Source of the DNA: Paramyrothecium sp. XJ0827
Lineage: Eukaryota > Ascomycota > Sordariomycetes > Hypocreales > Stachybotryaceae
Assembly (NCBI GenBank): GCA_020881915.1
Contig: JAJFPB010000008.1
Span: 3,410,001 to 3,474,000, forward strand
Direction: 5' to 3'
DNA: 64,000 bases
Both the position numbers and the translations under genes were made by a program. The notes beneath the pieces are model-generated. The model was not told the DNA's origin. It saw nothing but the letters and a program-made list of their open reading frames with translations, and did no database searches. Shown one piece after another: positions 1 to 10,599 of the stretch. Position 1 is the first letter of the stretch. Every line of letters starts with the position of its first letter.

Positions 1-1434
1 GGGGTTTTGTGGGTACAACATCATCTACGTCACACGCATTCCCTTGGCTCCTACTGGTTCCGCCGGTTGGAGTATTATCCTAGGCATGTTTAATTCAGAT
101 AAGCCGATATTGAATCTGATGCTAAAGGAAACGGATGGCGCCGATACGGACGAGCTGTATCCCCTTAAGACAAATACAGCTGTAACGGCCTTGGATAGTA
201 CCGGATGGAACTTCCTTGAACAGAGCCGGCTAGTGCGCTGCTATGAGGATACAGCATGCGTCAGCATCTCCAGAGCAACTTTGATAACAATGCTAGTTTC
301 GACAAACGCCCGCGCTGTATTCGAATATAGCGAAGCCGTAGGCTATCGAGCAGGTTACTCGTCCTACTGCGGACAATGGTGTATGATAATTTTGTACAAC
401 TCTACGAATATTGCAACTGATATAGCAGCAGATATCACATGGCCTAGAGCAAAAGATGCGATTGTAAAGTTTATGCCCCATGACTCGATCGGGGAAACAG
501 AGTTCCTACCGCGCTCTTACGTACAAAGAGTGGACCGTTGCTGCGAAATCGTCTGCGGCGTGGTCAGGGGGGCCACGTCTGGCTTCCACGTCTGATTTTG
601 TGGACGCAAACCTGCCGGAACATATATACTAGAGTATGCTCCTACTGGGTTTCAGAATGCACATGGCGCAAGATATTTGTGTGAGTATAGGATCGCTGCA
701 GCCGCTATACTTTGAGTATATTCCCGACAAGGAACTCCTATCAGTTAATAATGTTTCTGCATAGCGAGAGCCATTTACAAAAACTAACTTATAATAGATA
801 ATATGTTAGGTGGTAAGGCCATCGAAGTCGACTTTATATTTGCCCGTGCTATAAATGAGATTCCATCTCGTATACAGTACTTGTACTTGACCTACCAGAT
901 ACGGAAAAGAAACTCGGAGTCAAGCTAGCTATAGGGCCCCAAGAGGAACTCATTATCAAACAAGCGCTCGATTGTTTGCCATGGACGGCATTATCATGGA
1001 GTATCCACCGTGGAATGCGCGATATATTGGTCACATACGCGAGACCAGTCATGAACGCATACCGAATTGAGCTCGCCACTCGAATAAGCACCTTCGTGTC
1101 GGAGAACCCTTATGTAATGTCTGAGCGAGGTTGGGATCCAGATTTTGTACGCAAGAGCATGGCGCAAATGGCGTCATCCACCGTTCTAGCTGGCCAAGGA
1201 AACTCCGGTGATGCTGTTCGAGTGGTTTCTGATATTGTGCTAGCTATGATTGGAGACTGGAATCTCTCGGCACTTGATGAAGTGTCGTTCTGGAGGGAGC
1301 CAGCAAAGAAGAGAGAGGGTCGGCTCGATGCAGAAGCTATTGTAGCTTTGACGAAGGTTTTTGTGCTTGAATGGTCTATTGAGTTTGATTACCAGATGTA
1401 TCATCAGCTTCCGATCTCATTGTATTTCGGTTAG
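1..1434 (+). pseudogene. decayed conserved-type hypothetical gene, 5' end outside window
   Basis: An open frame runs in from the window edge to a stop at 593-595. Protein-like sequence then continues in other frames: frame 3 from about 573 (reading LASTSDFVDANLPEH), frame 2 from 629 (LEYAPTGFQNAHG), frame 2 again near 818 (AIEVDFIFARAINEIPS) and frame 1 from about 857 to the stop at 1432-1434. The first switch sits at a run of six G (567-572). No good intron signals explain all the switches, so I read this as one gene with at least three frame-disrupting indels. No domain is recognised. It could instead be a real gene with sequencing errors in homopolymers. The last open stretch (about 857-1434, roughly 190 residues) is the best-preserved part. 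Confidence 0.5.
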
Positions 1435-1748
1435 TGATTTATTTTCGAGAAAATTTCAATTAAATGTCGGTTTCCAAATCGCCATCGTCTCGCCATTAGG
1501 CTGATTCTGGATAATTAGATATTCAAGAGGGCCGGGAAGCAAACCATGCCATTTTGTTCGTGTTCGAGGCATGGTACCCATTTTGTGGACCAGCACAATC
1601 TAGTCCCGGGTTCAAGACAAGGAACAGCTTGGCAACGAAAGATGGACCGGACACGAACATAGCTGGAGTCTTATAAGAAGTCAGAATTTCCAAGGCGTTT
1701 CCTTTGACCAGCATGTCCCTCAGAGCAAAACCTATCAAGATCGCCACC

Positions 1749-2363
1749 ATGAAGAAACTCACTTCGCTTTGCGGATTTATCGCTTTCGTAGAGGGTCACA
1801 TGAAAATGAATGTCCCTGTTCCCTACGGTAGATCTACTTTAGAAAATAGCCCCCTAGCGCTTGATGCTGCGGATTTCCCTTGCAAGCAGAGGCCAGGGGT
1901 GTATGCTGTCGAAGATGCTTCCAATGTGTATGCCTTGGGATCAACCAACCCCCTCAACTTTACTGGCACAGCAGTCCACGGTGGCGGTTCATGCCAGATC
2001 TCGATGACTTATGATGTAGAGCCAAACAAGAATTCTGTGTGGAAAGTTCTTACTTCTATTGAAGGAGGCTGCCCAGCGCGGGATCAAATAGGTAATATGG
2101 GCTCAAATGCTAATGCAGCGGATCCTTTTCAATATGAATTCACCATTCCATCCAATATACCTGCTGGTAAAGGGACCATTGCCTGGACATGGTTCAATAA
2201 GGTCGGTCAACGTGAGATGTACATGAACTGCGGCCCTCTCACTCTTACAGGTCGCGGCGGGTCCCGAGCGAACTTTGATAACCTCCCAGATATGTTTAAA
2301 GCCAATATTGGTAACGATTGTCACGTGCCCGACAGGAACATCAAGAGCTTTCGCGTGTGTTGA
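1749..2363 (+). CDS. AA11-type lytic polysaccharide monooxygenase (short form)
   Basis: Intronless, 204 residues from the ATG at 1749, which has a near-ideal context (gccaccATG); the frame is open further upstream but that ATG directly precedes a signal peptide. Residues 1-16 are a short, hydrophobic leader. Cleavage would expose His17 as the mature N-terminus, followed by KMNVPVPYG, the AA11-like start. His77 in AVHGGGSCQ would complete the copper histidine brace and Tyr158 (EMYMNC) fits the axial position; mature numbering 1/61/142 matches the known AA11 spacing closely. Known AA11 enzymes oxidatively cleave chitin. The serine-rich C-terminal extension of many AA11 proteins is absent. Gly at -1 of the cleavage site instead of the usual Ala is odd. 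Family call is strong; substrate is inferred from family. Confidence 0.85.
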   Translation: MKKLTSLCGFIAFVEGHMKMNVPVPYGRSTLENSPLALDAADFPCKQRPGVYAVEDASNVYALGSTNPLNFTGTAVHGGGSCQISMTYDVEPNKNSVWKVLTSIEGGCPARDQIGNMGSNANAADPFQYEFTIPSNIPAGKGTIAWTWFNKVGQREMYMNCGPLTLTGRGGSRANFDNLPDMFKANIGNDCHVPDRNIKSFRVC

Positions 2364-3173
2364 TAATTAGTAAGCTAGAAAATGAATTCGATACAGCAGT
2401 GGACTAAAAGACCCAAATGTTATGTAGCCGTTGTGTTCTGACCGTCAACTGCACGATGATGATGCGCTTCCAATTCTACACAAATATGATACGGAATTAC
2501 TTCAATCTATTTGATCAGTATCACGTAGCGTTCCATCTGCTGAGAGGGCATGGCGATGAGAGATGAGCCCGTATAGTGAAGGGCTCGACCCCGCTTTCAC
2601 ATTCTCACATTCCCATCGACGCCATTGTCCAGGCCCCAGTCCAGGCCCAAGCCACGACGCCATCAACGACATCGGCCATCCCATTCATTGGCTGAGAGTC
2701 TTTCAGCTCCCGTTCTCAATAGTTCCTTAAACTCAACAGAGGGGATTTTCGTCAGGACACGTCATAGTGTACTTCTGAGAGACACGATACAATAGCTGAT
2801 TCGTGAAAACCTATTGTCGGAGCGGGACGCGAAGCCTGTATAGGTACCTGCATATACAAACTGGACAAGACCCAGGGTCGAGCATTGATGCTTTAGAAGA
2901 CAAGATAGTTTGGATTATCGAAACAAAGATGGAAGGTAACGAGAAGTATAATATACAGACGGAGCTTTTCGACATGTGACGATTAGGTTGGTCTCACTAC
3001 TGAAATATCGCTTGACGAACGCCGAGTGGGGTCGTGTGAAATCTACGGACTTGGAATCACACCGCACATTGCAGACCACGTTGCGAATGCTTCATAGTTG
3101 GACGGAATTCTTACGAAATCTTCTCGCAAACATCCAAACCTCCTCTCTCGTCCCCTTCGTCTCTTGGTTTACG
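2364..3173. other. intergenic, upstream of ankyrin gene
   Basis: About 810 bp with no supportable gene. It should hold the promoter of the ankyrin gene that starts at 3174. In-frame codons upstream of that ATG (from 2976) look like leader sequence, not protein. Confidence 0.5.
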
Positions 3174-5682
3174 ATGGATCTCATCGGCGCTATTGCCTCA
3201 GTAGCGGGCTTGGTGGATATGGGAGCAAAGCTTTGCTCCACCTTACATGACATGGCAAAGGTTTTCAAAGCCGCGCCGGAAACCATTGACCTAATGAACA
3301 AGGATGTCTCCTCGCTACGATCAGTGCTACAACAGCTCCAGAGTGAACTGGAAAAGGGAAATTCACACGCCCTAGACTTGCCTCGCGAAACCAGGATCAA
3401 TCTTCAAAACATCCTCGAGAGCTGCGAACTTGTTTTTGCAAGCTTGAAAACGATCCTGGACAAGTTTACGAATTATCCAAAGAAGCTCGAAGGAGCGGGG
3501 GTAGCAGTTATCAAGATCAACTCAATCAAGATAAGATTCCGATGGATGATGGAGGAGAGCGAGGTGGTTAGGATTCGCAAGAGTTTGCAAACCCACGTGC
3601 AGACGTTGCAGTTGACTTTAACTGCGACTACAGCGTAAGTAAACCCACAAAATCTTTACATCAGAAACTGACAGCTCTGAATCTAGATACGTAGTTGCTT
3701 TTATTCACTCCGACACGACATACATGATCGCTCTACTCGAGGATCTCCAGTCAAATTTGAAGAGAACTGTCACCATAACATCGGAAACCGTAGTAGGTCT
3801 CAAAGTTCAGACTCCATTCCAGTCGATAATACATAACCCTTCAACGACGTCGACTGCTCCACAAGGGATTGAACCGCAAATGGCAGCAGCTGTCATCACT
3901 GATCAGGGGCCGAATGAAGAGCTACTCCCTGGACCTAGCGCTCCCAGTAACGAGCCAACATCAGTACCAACAGGAGAAATCAACGAGCCGGGATCAGTAC
4001 AGGTTAAACCGCCGGACCCGCAGCATGCTTCTGTTTCAAGATTGACAGTATCGAATCAAGGGCAACGCGCCTCGAAACGCAGTCGACCAGTCATCGCCGT
4101 GCCCGGCGAAACGCTCTTTGTGGCTGCTCGAGCAGGAGACAAAGAAATATTTTTACAGATCCTTCAGACTGGAGCAAAGATAACCGAAGTTGAGGCAGAT
4201 GGCACAACCGTTCTCCAGGCTGCAGCGGAAGCGAACAGTCTGGATGTTGTCCTGTCACTGCTCTTTTTCGGGGCAGACCCGAACCTGGGAGGTGGGCGAA
4301 CGCGCAGTCCACTTCTAGCGGCCACGGACAGACAGCATGCACAGGTCGTGGCTGCTCTGTTGGAAGCAGAGGCAGATCCGAGTGCATTTTACCCCGAGGC
4401 TGCTCCCTGGTTGAAAAGCGCATTTCATAGCGCCTTATCCCATCGAAACTCCGGGATTCTATCTATGCTGCTAGGTGCAGGCGCAGACCTAAAGAAGGTC
4501 CCCGGCCTCTTGCACCATGCCTGTTCTACAGGGACGCTGGACTCTGTTCAGCAGCTCCTAACCACCGACCTGGATATCAACGCGCTTTTCGATAACGGGA
4601 CCTTTGCTGCAACGGCACTGCAAGCATCAGTATCCAATACCCGCAGTGACATTGTTAGGTTTCTCCTAGACCACAAGGCGGATCCTAATGTTACCTCGCC
4701 AACTTCTGTACCTTGGCAACGCAGTCCACTCTTTGCAGCTGTAAAGGCAAAGGACTCTGGAATACTCTCGATGCTTCTAGCCGCAAACGCAGATGTAAAT
4801 AGAGTCCCAGGTCTCTTACATTATGCCTGCTCTGTTGGGTCGCTTGACTCTGTTAGGCAGCTCCTAAATACCGACCTGGATATCAACGCGCTTTTCGATA
4901 ACGGGACCTTTGCTGCAACGGCACTGCAAGCATCAGTATCCAATACCCGCAGTGACATTGTTAGGTTTCTCCTAGACCACAAGGCGGATCCTAATGTTAC
5001 CTCGCCAACTTCTGTACCTTGGCAACGCAGTCCACTCTTTGCAGCTGTAAAGGCAAAGGACTCTGGAATACTCTCGATGCTTCTAGCCGCAAACGCAGAT
5101 GTAAATAGAGTCCCAGGTCTCTTACATTATGCCTGCTCTGTTGGGTCGCTTGACTCTGTTAGGCAGCTCCTAAATACCGACCTGGATATCAACGCGCTTT
5201 TCGATAACGGGACCTTTGCTGCAACGGCACTGCAAGCATCAGTATCCAATACCCGCAGTGACATTGTTAGGTTTCTCCTAGACCACAAGGCAGATCCTAA
5301 TGTTACCTCGCCAACTTCTGTACCTTGGCAACGCAGTCCACTCTTTGCAGCTGTAAAGGCAAAGGACGCTGGAATACTCTCGATGCTTCTAGCCGCAAAC
5401 GCAGACCCAAAAGGCGTTCCGGGGCTCCTCCCATATGTTGCCGAAAATAGTGGGCTAGAGTTCGTAAAGATTATGGTCGAGGAGGGAGAGGCGGACATCA
5501 ATTCTGTGCATGAGAAGTTAGGAACTGCGTTACAAGTTTTCGCGGCGAAGGGCCAACGAGATGCCTTGGTATACTTGCTCGACTTGGGAGCGGTAGATAT
5601 TCAGGGAGGCCCATATGGGTCTGCATTAAATGCTGCGATAGCGAATAGACATCAGCACTGCACAGCCGAGCTAACTAGCTAG
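3174..5682 (+). CDS. fungal N-terminal-domain ankyrin-repeat protein
   Basis: Exons 3174-3634 and 3687-5682; the 52-nt intron (GTAAGT...CTAG) restores one frame of 818 residues. I chose ATG 3174 because it begins MDLIGAIASVAGLVDMG, typical of the fungal N-terminal domain placed in front of STAND and ankyrin proteins (PF17111-like). Residues 1-170 are helical, 180-290 are a low-complexity linker, and 297-818 are ankyrin repeats (LFVAARAGDKEIFLQILQTGA onward). There is no NACHT or NB-ARC motor between the two parts, so this is not a full NLR. The centre consists of nearly identical 102-residue units (see the repeat entry). Such high internal identity is known from fungal allorecognition receptors; a role in recognition is inference. 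Confidence 0.8.
4567..5405 (+). repeat. 306-bp in-frame tandem repeat (ankyrin units)
   Basis: Units begin at 4567, 4873 and 5179, exactly 306 bp apart, and encode 102 residues (three ankyrin motifs) each. Units 1 and 2 look identical by eye; unit 3 has very few substitutions (for example GCGGAT to GCAGAT near 5290, GACTCT to GACGCT near 5367) and diverges after about 5405. A diverged older copy lies just upstream (4450-4566). The identity at synonymous sites points to very recent duplication or gene conversion. Confidence 0.95.
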
Positions 5683-6604
5683 AGAGGTATATCATCACAT
5701 CAGAGTGGTTTGAGGGAGGTGAAGGAAATGAACGAGTTGGTATCGCATGTCGTTCACAGTGGTGGGCTTGCAAAAAGTGTTGCAGGATGGCAATTTTCTC
5801 GACTCAGCTTAGCATGCTTCCCCCCTATGATGTAGGCCCAATAGCTCTTGTGGGACCTTTAATCTGTCAGAGAATACTATTGAATTGTTCCTTGTGACTA
5901 CCTCTGGCCAGTCTTAAAGCCTTAGCTGTTTCTTCTTTGGACCCCTTATCAGCTACGCTCGCTGGAGGTGCCTAATGCCTCTTAGGTGGTAGCTTTAGGC
6001 GAGGTGGTCTAAAGAGCAGCCTTGCTACCATTTTGATCATTATTCCGGAGCTCGTCAAAATACAACGTATGAGTCCTTGATACCACAGTGTGCACTTTCC
6101 TCAGCTACTAGTAGCCTGCTTTGCCCCTCCTATTTTTGGCACTTCCTCAGCTACTAGTAGTAGCCTGCTTGCCCCTTCAGCACTTTCCTCAGCTACTAGT
6201 ACCTTAAATGCGGCAGGCGCTTAGCAGTAAAGATTTCCAGGTGCCTGGACGGAAACATCCAAGGGTTGAAAGTAAGCGCCGCGGCCCGTCTAGGTCTGAC
6301 AGAAAATAGAACACATCCGCTGAGCGGCTAAGCCTTAGCGCCTAGCCCTTGACCTTCCTTTGCTACTTGCATGCTTGAACGTATGTACATCTCGAGTCTT
6401 GTTCGACGCGTTCAATCTCGACTTGTGAAGCGTCAATGAACGCCATGGACATTTTGTCACCGGTGGGGACGCCTACTACGTAGGTAATCCGAGCCGCCTT
6501 TAGTGGGTGGAGGATGCCCGTCGCTTGCTAACCCCCAATCGCTATAGCGTCTAGCGACGACCCCCGCCTGACGGCAAGCCGAGAGCATTGCAATCATCAT
6601 ACTG
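5683..6604. other. intergenic with short tandem repeat
   Basis: No gene is supported. Three imperfect copies of a unit starting GCACTTTCCTCAGCTACTAG occur at 6092, 6139 and 6180 and share a CCTGCTTGCCCC-like tail in the first two. The stretch 5930-6360 also has several GCGCCTAAGC-like words. It resembles transposon-derived debris, but no element ends could be fixed. Confidence 0.5.
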
Positions 6605-6928
6605 TCAGCTCTCTTCCAAGAGAGGGCCCTGCCACTTTGGCGGACGGTTTCTGAATCCATGCCTACATCCGTGGCTTTGCTGTCTGGAGGGAGCAAGCTC
6701 AGCGATTGCGCCGACCAGGGCTATTTTGATCCCGGATGAGTTCAACCTGTCAAACCACTTTTTATCCTTCATTATTAAGTCCCAAAATTCTCTTTGTTCA
6801 CCATCATCGTTATAAAATGCCTTCCGTGCGTCCCGGTGGGTTAGGAGGAAGCTACTCTTACTGCGAACACCAAGCAAAGATCCTATCGTCTGTAGTATTT
6901 CGACGGGTAGATCTGTGATCAGAGCCAT
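6605..6928 (-). CDS. F-box-like protein, probably partial
   Basis: From ATG 6928 the frame begins MALITDLPVEILQTIGSLLG, followed by a leucine-rich stretch and EFWDLIMKDKKWF. This matches the layout of fungal F-box proteins, in which an N-terminal LPxEIL motif binds Skp1. The frame encodes only 107 residues, and the last 30 or so, after IALVGA, no longer look like protein. Either an intron follows near 6690-6720 or the gene is truncated; I found no convincing continuation downstream. Call rests on the short F-box motif only. Confidence 0.4.
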   Translation of the reverse strand: MALITDLPVEILQTIGSLLGVRSKSSFLLTHRDARKAFYNDDGEQREFWDLIMKDKKWFDRLNSSGIKIALVGAIAELAPSRQQSHGCRHGFRNRPPKWQGPLLEES

Positions 6929-7482
6929 TATTATGATCTGATCCCAGATTGGAATCTTCTCCATCGTGAGCTTCAGTGTTTGGTATTTCACACGTCACTG
7001 AGGGACTAGTTTGAGTACATGTCGGCCCCAGAACTGGTCCATCTCCAAGGGTCACATTTCGGAACCCATTTCTGAGATTACCTAAGGAGCACTAAAATGG
7101 GAGCAGTCGGGGAGCATTTTGATCGGATTACGTCAAGTCGGTCAATGTACAAACACGGGTTACCTCCTGGCCAAATCTGCTCCCACGACCGCCTCATACT
7201 ATCTGAAAGTGGCTTGGCTGACGACAGCAGACCTGGCAAATTTTCGTCTCAGGTCAAGCACTCTCGGAAGTGACTTAGCCACTTGCTTCTACCTAACTCT
7301 GCAGACATATCCATCTTCCTCCTGGCACCGCCTCATCTTCTGCCGTTGAATTGTTCCTGGAAAAGAACCATGAAGAGTCAAGCACAGGCTTCCGGCATTC
7401 TTTCATCTTAGGCAACCTTATATCACACAACCGAAAGTGAACGCGCAATCGTCTCATGACATGTCATTACATCTTTTCCACA

Positions 7483-7911
7483 ATGCAATTTAAAACTAAA
7501 ATCCGGTGTCGCCTCCTAATCACATTTTTCTCCCTACTCTCTCTTGCACTCACGACGTTAAGCTCAACAAACGCGCGCTGGGCCTTCATCTTACGCGACC
7601 GAGCCAAGGCTGCCTATACGAGTGCTTCTGATGACATGATGAATCAAGAGTTCCAAAAACTTCAGAGAAATATTGGAATTCTCATGACAATCATGGTTAT
7701 TCTCAGCGCGGTGGTTACCATTCAGGGGACTTTAGTAGCGGTCCTCATGTGGGACGCGTATTTTCCAATATATGGAGGGCTACAATTCAGTTTGAGTCTT
7801 TCCTCACTTATCATCGGCGCTGTCGTTGCCAAGAGTGTTCGTGGTTTCAAATGGGCCTTTGCAAGATTTAGTGGCAATGACGCTATAAGTTATTCATATA
7901 AAATTATTTAA
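7483..7911 (+). CDS. small multi-pass membrane protein, unknown
   Basis: An intronless frame of 142 residues from ATG 7483; an in-frame upstream ATG at 7456 would add nine residues. Hydrophobic segments lie at about residues 10-26, 64-86 and 94-112, so three membrane passes are likely. A short basic and charged stretch (FILRDRAKAAYTSA) separates the first two. No family is recognised. The next gene downstream is a broken TPR sequence on the other strand. Coding status rests on frame length and composition alone. Confidence 0.4.
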   Translation: MQFKTKIRCRLLITFFSLLSLALTTLSSTNARWAFILRDRAKAAYTSASDDMMNQEFQKLQRNIGILMTIMVILSAVVTIQGTLVAVLMWDAYFPIYGGLQFSLSLSSLIIGAVVAKSVRGFKWAFARFSGNDAISYSYKII

Positions 7912-8040
7912 TTCCTACCTACGAAATAATATCGATGGCCTACCTTTCAGGGAGCATACTAGTCCTCTCGCTATTTCTAGCCAACTCGTCCAAAATAAGA
8001 TCACCAATATCGGTAACACCCAACTCGGATTTCCACCGAG

Positions 8041-8696
8041 CTAATGCTGCAGCATTCTTACGATATACTGGATGTGCTTAACTGCATGTCGCTTGATGCA
8101 TCGGCTCATCAGGTTTATAGCTTCTATATATCGACCTTGGCTCCAGTAAGTGAATGCGAGGTTGGCCATACTGGTGAGCGTATCGGGATGATCGGCCCCG
8201 AGCTTTGTCTTGCGAGTCTCCATCACTTGCAGGTTCAGCTTCTCCGCCTCTTCCCACCGGCCTTGGTCATTGTACGTCAACGCCAGGTTGGCCATACTGG
8301 TGAGCGTACCGGGATGATCGGCCCCGAGCTTTGTCTTGCGAGTCTCCATCACTTGCACCTCCAGCTTCTCCGCCTCTTCCCACCGGCCCTGGTTCCAGTA
8401 CGTCGATGCCAGGTTTCCCATGCTGGTGAGCGTCGAGGGATGATCGGCCCCGAGCTTCGTCTGAGAAGTCTCCATCACTTGCACCTCCAGCTTCTCCGCC
8501 TCTTCCCATCGGCCTTGGTTGCTGTACGTCAACGCCAGGTTGGCCATGCTAGTGAGCGTAGAGGGATGATCGGCCCCGAGCTTCGTCTGAGAAGTCTCCA
8601 TCACTTGCACAAACAGCTTCTCCGCCTCTTCCCACCGGCCCTGGCTGCGGTACGTCCACGCTACCATAGCCATAGCCCACAACACCCCTTCGTCAA
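8041..8696 (-). pseudogene. TPR (kinesin-light-chain type) fragment of a fungal NLR
   Basis: About 218 residues read in the minus strand, made of 42-residue TPR units of the form NQGRWEEAEKLEVQVMET followed by TKLGADHPxTLTSMANLA. These are the units found at the C-terminus of fungal NB-ARC/TPR receptors. DNA units repeat at 126 bp (8158, 8284, 8409, 8535) with high identity. The nucleotide-binding part is missing: sequence resembling the first TPR stops at about 8697, where it meets GH16-derived sequence. The C-terminal end (ending VRMLQH) lies at 8041. I call it a fragment, not a gene. Confidence 0.7.
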
Positions 8697-9183
8697 AGAG
8701 AGCTAACAATAATTACTGTTTAGCACTCTAACTCCCCAGCCCGGAAAGCTAACACGGATCGAGTCGAGAATCCGTTTTGGTGGCAATGCGCGAGCAAATA
8801 AGCAAGGCCTTTGGCCCGCATTTTGGATGCTAGGTACTTCTATTAGACAAGGCACACCTTGGCCGGCCTGTGGTGAAATCGATATAATGGAGAACATTAA
8901 TGGTCAACCGACGGGCCATGGAACGCTACATTTTGAAAGAAGACCAGGTATCACGGCCAAGACCAGACTACCCGACCAGGGTTGGCATACGTGGCGAGTT
9001 GAAATTGATCGCGGACCTAGCAGCTTCGCTCGAGAGAGCATCGCCTGGTTCCTTGATGGTGTAGAGTTTCAACGAATCCAAGGAGGCAAGGTTGGCGATG
9101 AAAATGTTTGGAGTCGTTTGGCACACTCGCCGCTTTTCCTAATCCTTAACATGGCAGTGGGAGGAAATTGGGTAAGTGCATGA
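8697..9183 (+). pseudogene. GH16 glucanase fragment (exon 2 only)
   Basis: This segment aligns with 49785-50275, the end of intron 1 plus exon 2 of the intact GH16 gene at 49.4 kb, including the intron tail (AGAGCTAACAATAATTACT). It encodes the GH16 catalytic motif GEIDIMEN and LNMAVGGNW, and ends with a GTAAGT donor. Exon 1 (signal peptide) and exon 3 are missing. The left end joins a TPR fragment and the right end a ferric reductase fragment on the opposite strand. Identity to the intact paralogue is roughly 80-85% by eye, so the copy is not very recent. Confidence 0.8.
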
Positions 9184-9221
9184 TGTGATAAATGACAATT
9201 TTTACTGATAAGAGTATGTTT

Positions 9222-10389
9222 CTCTACTTGCCAGTATAGTACTATTCTTCTAGTTTGAGACTTATGTGTCCCATACTGATTGAGAAGCTGGGAGACGAAC
9301 GATAGCTGGCCAGCGATACCTATTCCGGTTGCGAATAGCAAAACCGTGCCGTACGAACTAAGGCCAAGTTCTTTTCCATAGGGGCCTTCCACCAACGCTA
9401 ACAGCTTAGGAGGGTCATCAGGCTCATCGCTGCGGTGTGAACAGAGCTGCTTTGTGAAGCCACGTCTTTTCTCAGTAATGAGTACGATGAAGTCGCTGCC
9501 GTCTTTGCGATATGACCATGCGATATAATATGGATGAGATTGCGCGAAGGAGGTTCGGCTTACTCCTGGCATGTTCAGATAGATATATTGACCAGCTCGG
9601 TACTTCCATGGCCTCGATAGTCTGATGTGAACATGGACCGCATCGTCGAGAGGGATACCCTTCTTAAGATTCGGTTGCTTGAAGAATATTGTGCGTATGG
9701 ACGCGCGACTCAGTGGTTGTTTATAACCTGCAGTACGGTATAGTGTGAGTCCTGACCGCAACAACACTATAACTATCTGTATGCCGACTGCTATTGTCAG
9801 ATAGATCGTAGGTGAATGCAGGAAGTAAGTTGAATTATGTAGACAAAGTGCAGCAACGACAACACCACTGAAAATGATCTGTAGACTGTGATATAGTTCG
9901 TAGAACCGCCGACGAAGGAATTGAGAAGCAACGATAGCTAGGAAGGTAATCATGCCCTATAAGCGTCAATAAATTGCTCTCTCTGAGAAATGGGTGGCAG
10001 TAACGCACAGCTAGGCCCGCCGCATTCGATTGCCGGTGAAAATTCGGTCTTTGAAGTGAACAGGTGGCAATGACATGGACAAGGCTTTCACCAATAAGAA
10101 TCATGCCCAGCCATTGACGTAACGCTGAACATAATCTTAAACTAATGCTGCAACGTCTTACGACAACATTCATCTGACTTCCTAAAAGTAGGGGTATGAG
10201 GTTGATGGTGGAGACAAGCCCTGCTCGTTTAGCAAGCTCACGGACATTGTGGATTCTGATTGACAGAGCAAGCGAGTTACCCAACAGTAATGAGAAGAAC
10301 AATATGACGTCAAGCCATGTTACAATACCCAGGCGCCTGAGATACCAGGGCCCACGCGAGAAGCCTATATACCACTTTGTCAAGTTCAT
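9222..10389 (-). pseudogene. ferric reductase-like (FRE/NOX family), 3' truncated
   Basis: Exons 10389-10009 and 9956-9222 with a 52-nt intron (GTGCGT...TATAG). The protein begins MNLTKWYIGFSRGPWYLRRL and has several membrane helices with His residues suited to haem binding (ESLVHVIAT, FYELYHSLQ, ALCLHN). An FAD-binding motif (AGQYIYLNMPG...SHPYYIAWS) and the start of the NAD-binding domain (EGPYGKELG...LLFATGIGIAG) follow. Homology ends at IVLYWQVE (about 9222), after which the frame reads antisense GH16 sequence. The C-terminal NADPH-binding end is therefore lost. An upstream exon may also be missing. Such enzymes reduce ferric iron at the plasma membrane. Confidence 0.75.
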
Positions 10390-10599
10390 TTAGGGAAATG
10401 ATGGTAGCTAGGCAGGGGCTTAGCCTCAAGAAGAATCGACGGATGGTCAGCGAGCTTAAATAATGCTATCAGTGGTCCCAAAACTGGGTCCAGGTCAGGG
10501 TTGATGGTGACCAGGAGGCCCCTATTCAGGGCCTCAATTGTATTTAAATTGCTATAACTTTCTCCCATTGCGCAGAGCCAAGCACACTCATCAATCAAC

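Noticed and set aside
8044..8706. 220-codon plus-strand frame
   Set aside because: It is the antisense shadow of the TPR repeats; the periodicity comes from the 126-bp units.
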